DNA of 7,461 bases from Chloroflexota bacterium (GTDB taxonomy: Bacteria; Chloroflexota; Dehalococcoidia; UBA2247; RBG-13-53-26): positions 1-7,461 of the forward strand of contig JAFNFZ010000002.1 in the NCBI GenBank assembly GCA_017885485.1. Direction: 5' to 3'. Below the pieces are notes generated by a model. The model had not been told where the DNA came from, ran no database searches, and saw only the letters and a program-made list of their open reading frames with translations. The translations under genes and the position numbers were made by a program. This document shows, one piece after another, positions 6,004 through 7,461 of this stretch (position 1 is the stretch's first letter; every line of letters starts with the position of its first letter).

Positions 6004-7461
6004 CTACTCGGTCTTCGTTATGCTGTCAAACCATATTACAAGATCCGATCTGGGTTGAAAACCGTCGATGTTGGTGGCCATCGCTGTTAGGTCCGATGGC
6101 TGGTAGAGGAACAAGGCAGGCGGATCCTCACGTAGCACCTCGGCCATTTCGTAGAAGAGTTGCCTACGCTTCTCCTTATCAATTTCTGTCCTGCTCTGCT
6201 TAAACAACTCGTCAAAACGAGGGTTGCTGTACCACTGTCTGACATCCGATTGCATCCACTGAAGAGCGAAGTCAGCGTCATTCACCGGGTAGTAGTTGAT
6301 GCCATTGACGAACAGGGGAGGATAATCTCCATCACCCCACATCCTGCCCCATTCGGCTGCCTCGAAACGGGTTACCTCCAACTGTACACCTACATCGGCG
6401 AGATAACCCATTACAGCATCAAGCGTCTCATCGAACCCTATGTAGATGGGAGCGAAACCGATCTCTACGGTGAAGCCTTCCGGATACCCTGCCTCTGCCA
6501 GCAACTCGCGGGCTTTGTCGGGATCGTATGGGTAATCTTCTAGATTCGGATTGAAACCAAATCCACCCTCACCCACAAGTTGAGCCTTAACGGGTTTGGC
6601 GTGCCCACCCATAAGTTGGTCGATGATGGTCTGTTTATCAACGGCATAGTTGAGCGCCTGCCTCACCATTTGATCCCGGATGGGTGTATCGTACATCTCG
6701 TTGTACCATATTCCATAGGTCCGGAGCATCCACGCCTCACCCACCTTGTAACCAGCAGACTGCAGTTCCTCGATCTGATTGATGGTGAGTTGACTAGAGA
6801 TGTCTACGTCATGAGCTTGGAGTGCTGCCATGCGCACCGCGGCCTCCGGCATCATGTACAATATCAACTCATCCACACCGGGCTTGCCGCGCCACGAATC
6901 CTCGGCAGCGACCGCCGTCCAGTGATCGTCCTTCTCATATTCCACCAGTTCAAACGCGCCCGTGCCGACCGGATGCTGTGCGAATTCGTCAGCACCGACC
7001 TGCTCGAAGTACCCTGGCGGATCCATGAAAACGACCGCGAGCCGTTTGTCGAGGATGGGATCGGGCGCACTGGTATGAATCCGCACAGTGTAATCGTCGA
7101 TGACCTCAACCGAGTCCACCAAGCCGATGCGCCCCGCAACCGGAGTCTCGGTCTCAGGATTCTTAATCCGTTCGATGCCCCACTTGACAGTGTTGGCGTT
7201 GAATACCTCGCCATTGTGGAACTTCACACCCTCGCGCAACTTGAACTCCCAAGTGGTTTCGTCAACAAGCTCCCACGACGTGGCTAGTGCCGGCGCCGCA
7301 TTGCCCTCCGCATCGATATTGGTGAGGGCATCGAACACCGCATAGTACAGGTTGAAAGCCGTGCCTTGGGTGGACATTTGTGGATCAGCGGTGAAACCGA
7401 GGGAAGGTACCGCGACTTTCAAAGTGACCTTCTCTTCCTCTGGTTCAGTCGTGGCCTCTGG
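6004..7461 (-). CDS. Family-5 extracellular substrate-binding protein of the ABC importer (N-terminus outside the window)
   Basis: This lipoprotein-type receptor captures the substrate outside the membrane and delivers it to DppBC. The frame is open to the window edge, so the signal peptide and start are missing; the apparent TTG start at 7422 is internal. The first visible residues are an acidic Pro/Glu/Thr linker (PEATTEPEEEKVT), as in lipid-anchored binding proteins. The mature SBP_bac_5 domain follows. Counting the Leu codon at 7422 as residue 1, it shows LATSWELVDETTWEFKLREG (46-65) with VKFHNGE next, VRQALNYAVDKQTIIDQL (253-270), and YDPDKARELLAEAGYPEGF (299-317). It ends normally at TAG (6004-6006) after 472 residues. 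The gene heads the operon, but its partners now lie beyond an IS. The ligand class (peptide, nickel, opine, sugar oligomer) cannot be assigned from these motifs. Confidence 0.93.
   Translation of the reverse strand, partial: PEATTEPEEEKVTLKVAVPSLGFTADPQMSTQGTAFNLYYAVFDALTNIDAEGNAAPALATSWELVDETTWEFKLREGVKFHNGEVFNANTVKWGIERIKNPETETPVAGRIGLVDSVEVIDDYTVRIHTSAPDPILDKRLAVVFMDPPGYFEQVGADEFAQHPVGTGAFELVEYEKDDHWTAVAAEDSWRGKPGVDELILYMMPEAAVRMAALQAHDVDISSQLTINQIEELQSAGYKVGEAWMLRTYGIWYNEMYDTPIRDQMVRQALNYAVDKQTIIDQLMGGHAKPVKAQLVGEGGFGFNPNLEDYPYDPDKARELLAEAGYPEGFTVEIGFAPIYIGFDETLDAVMGYLADVGVQLEVTRFEAAEWGRMWGDGDYPPLFVNGINYYPVNDADFALQWMQSDVRQWYSNPRFDELFKQSRTEIDKEKRRQLFYEMAEVLREDPPALFLYQPSDLTAMATNIDGFQPRSDLVIWFDSITKTE

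Noticed and set aside
6580..7287. A 235-codon plus-strand frame opposite the binding-protein gene.
   Set aside because: It is antisense to clear SBP_bac_5 coding sequence and its residues mirror that gene's codons; no ribosome-binding site or domain supports it.

Overview
The window is a bacterial ABC importer operon of the oligopeptide/dipeptide/nickel type (family-5 binding protein, Dpp/Opp architecture), read entirely on the minus strand and interrupted and bordered by insertion sequences (ISs) on the plus strand. On the minus strand the order is: substrate-binding protein (6004-7461, N-terminus outside the window), permeases dppB (3583-4500) and dppC (2654-3565), then ATPases dppD (1490-2548) and dppF (446-1447). 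All four membrane and ATPase genes look intact, with short gaps (17, 105 and 42 bases), so this is one complete five-part importer apart from the missing first residues of the binding protein. The substrate cannot be read from the sequence.

A 1352-base IS3-family element (4518-5869) sits between the binding-protein gene and dppB. It is complete at both ends, with 29-base terminal inverted repeats matching at 22 positions. Its genes look damaged: orfA has an in-frame amber codon, orfB carries a compensated frameshift patch that destroys the conserved PNQVWA block, and the first catalytic Asp reads as Glu. The left end lies only 17 bases before the dppB start. The operon must now be transcribed through the element in antisense, or have a second promoter. 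Next to the right end of the IS, on the operon side, an imperfect inverted repeat (5879-5948) would form a 17-bp hairpin, better paired in the operon transcript than in its complement. This resembles the stem-loops that set the ratio of binding protein to permease in importer operons.

At the left edge (1 to about 314) lies the 3' end of a second, different IS3-family element. Between it and dppF is a stretch of about 130 bases with an open minus-strand frame that may be the start of a further operon gene cut off by that insertion.

The organism cannot be fixed. The acidic Pro/Glu/Thr-rich linker before the binding-protein domain, the lipoprotein-type importer and the style of the edge transposase would suit Chloroflexota or a similar lineage, but this is a weak inference. 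I see no RNA gene, CRISPR array, toxin-antitoxin or defence system, and nothing that amounts to a new biological system. The points of interest are the IS decay and the operon disruption.
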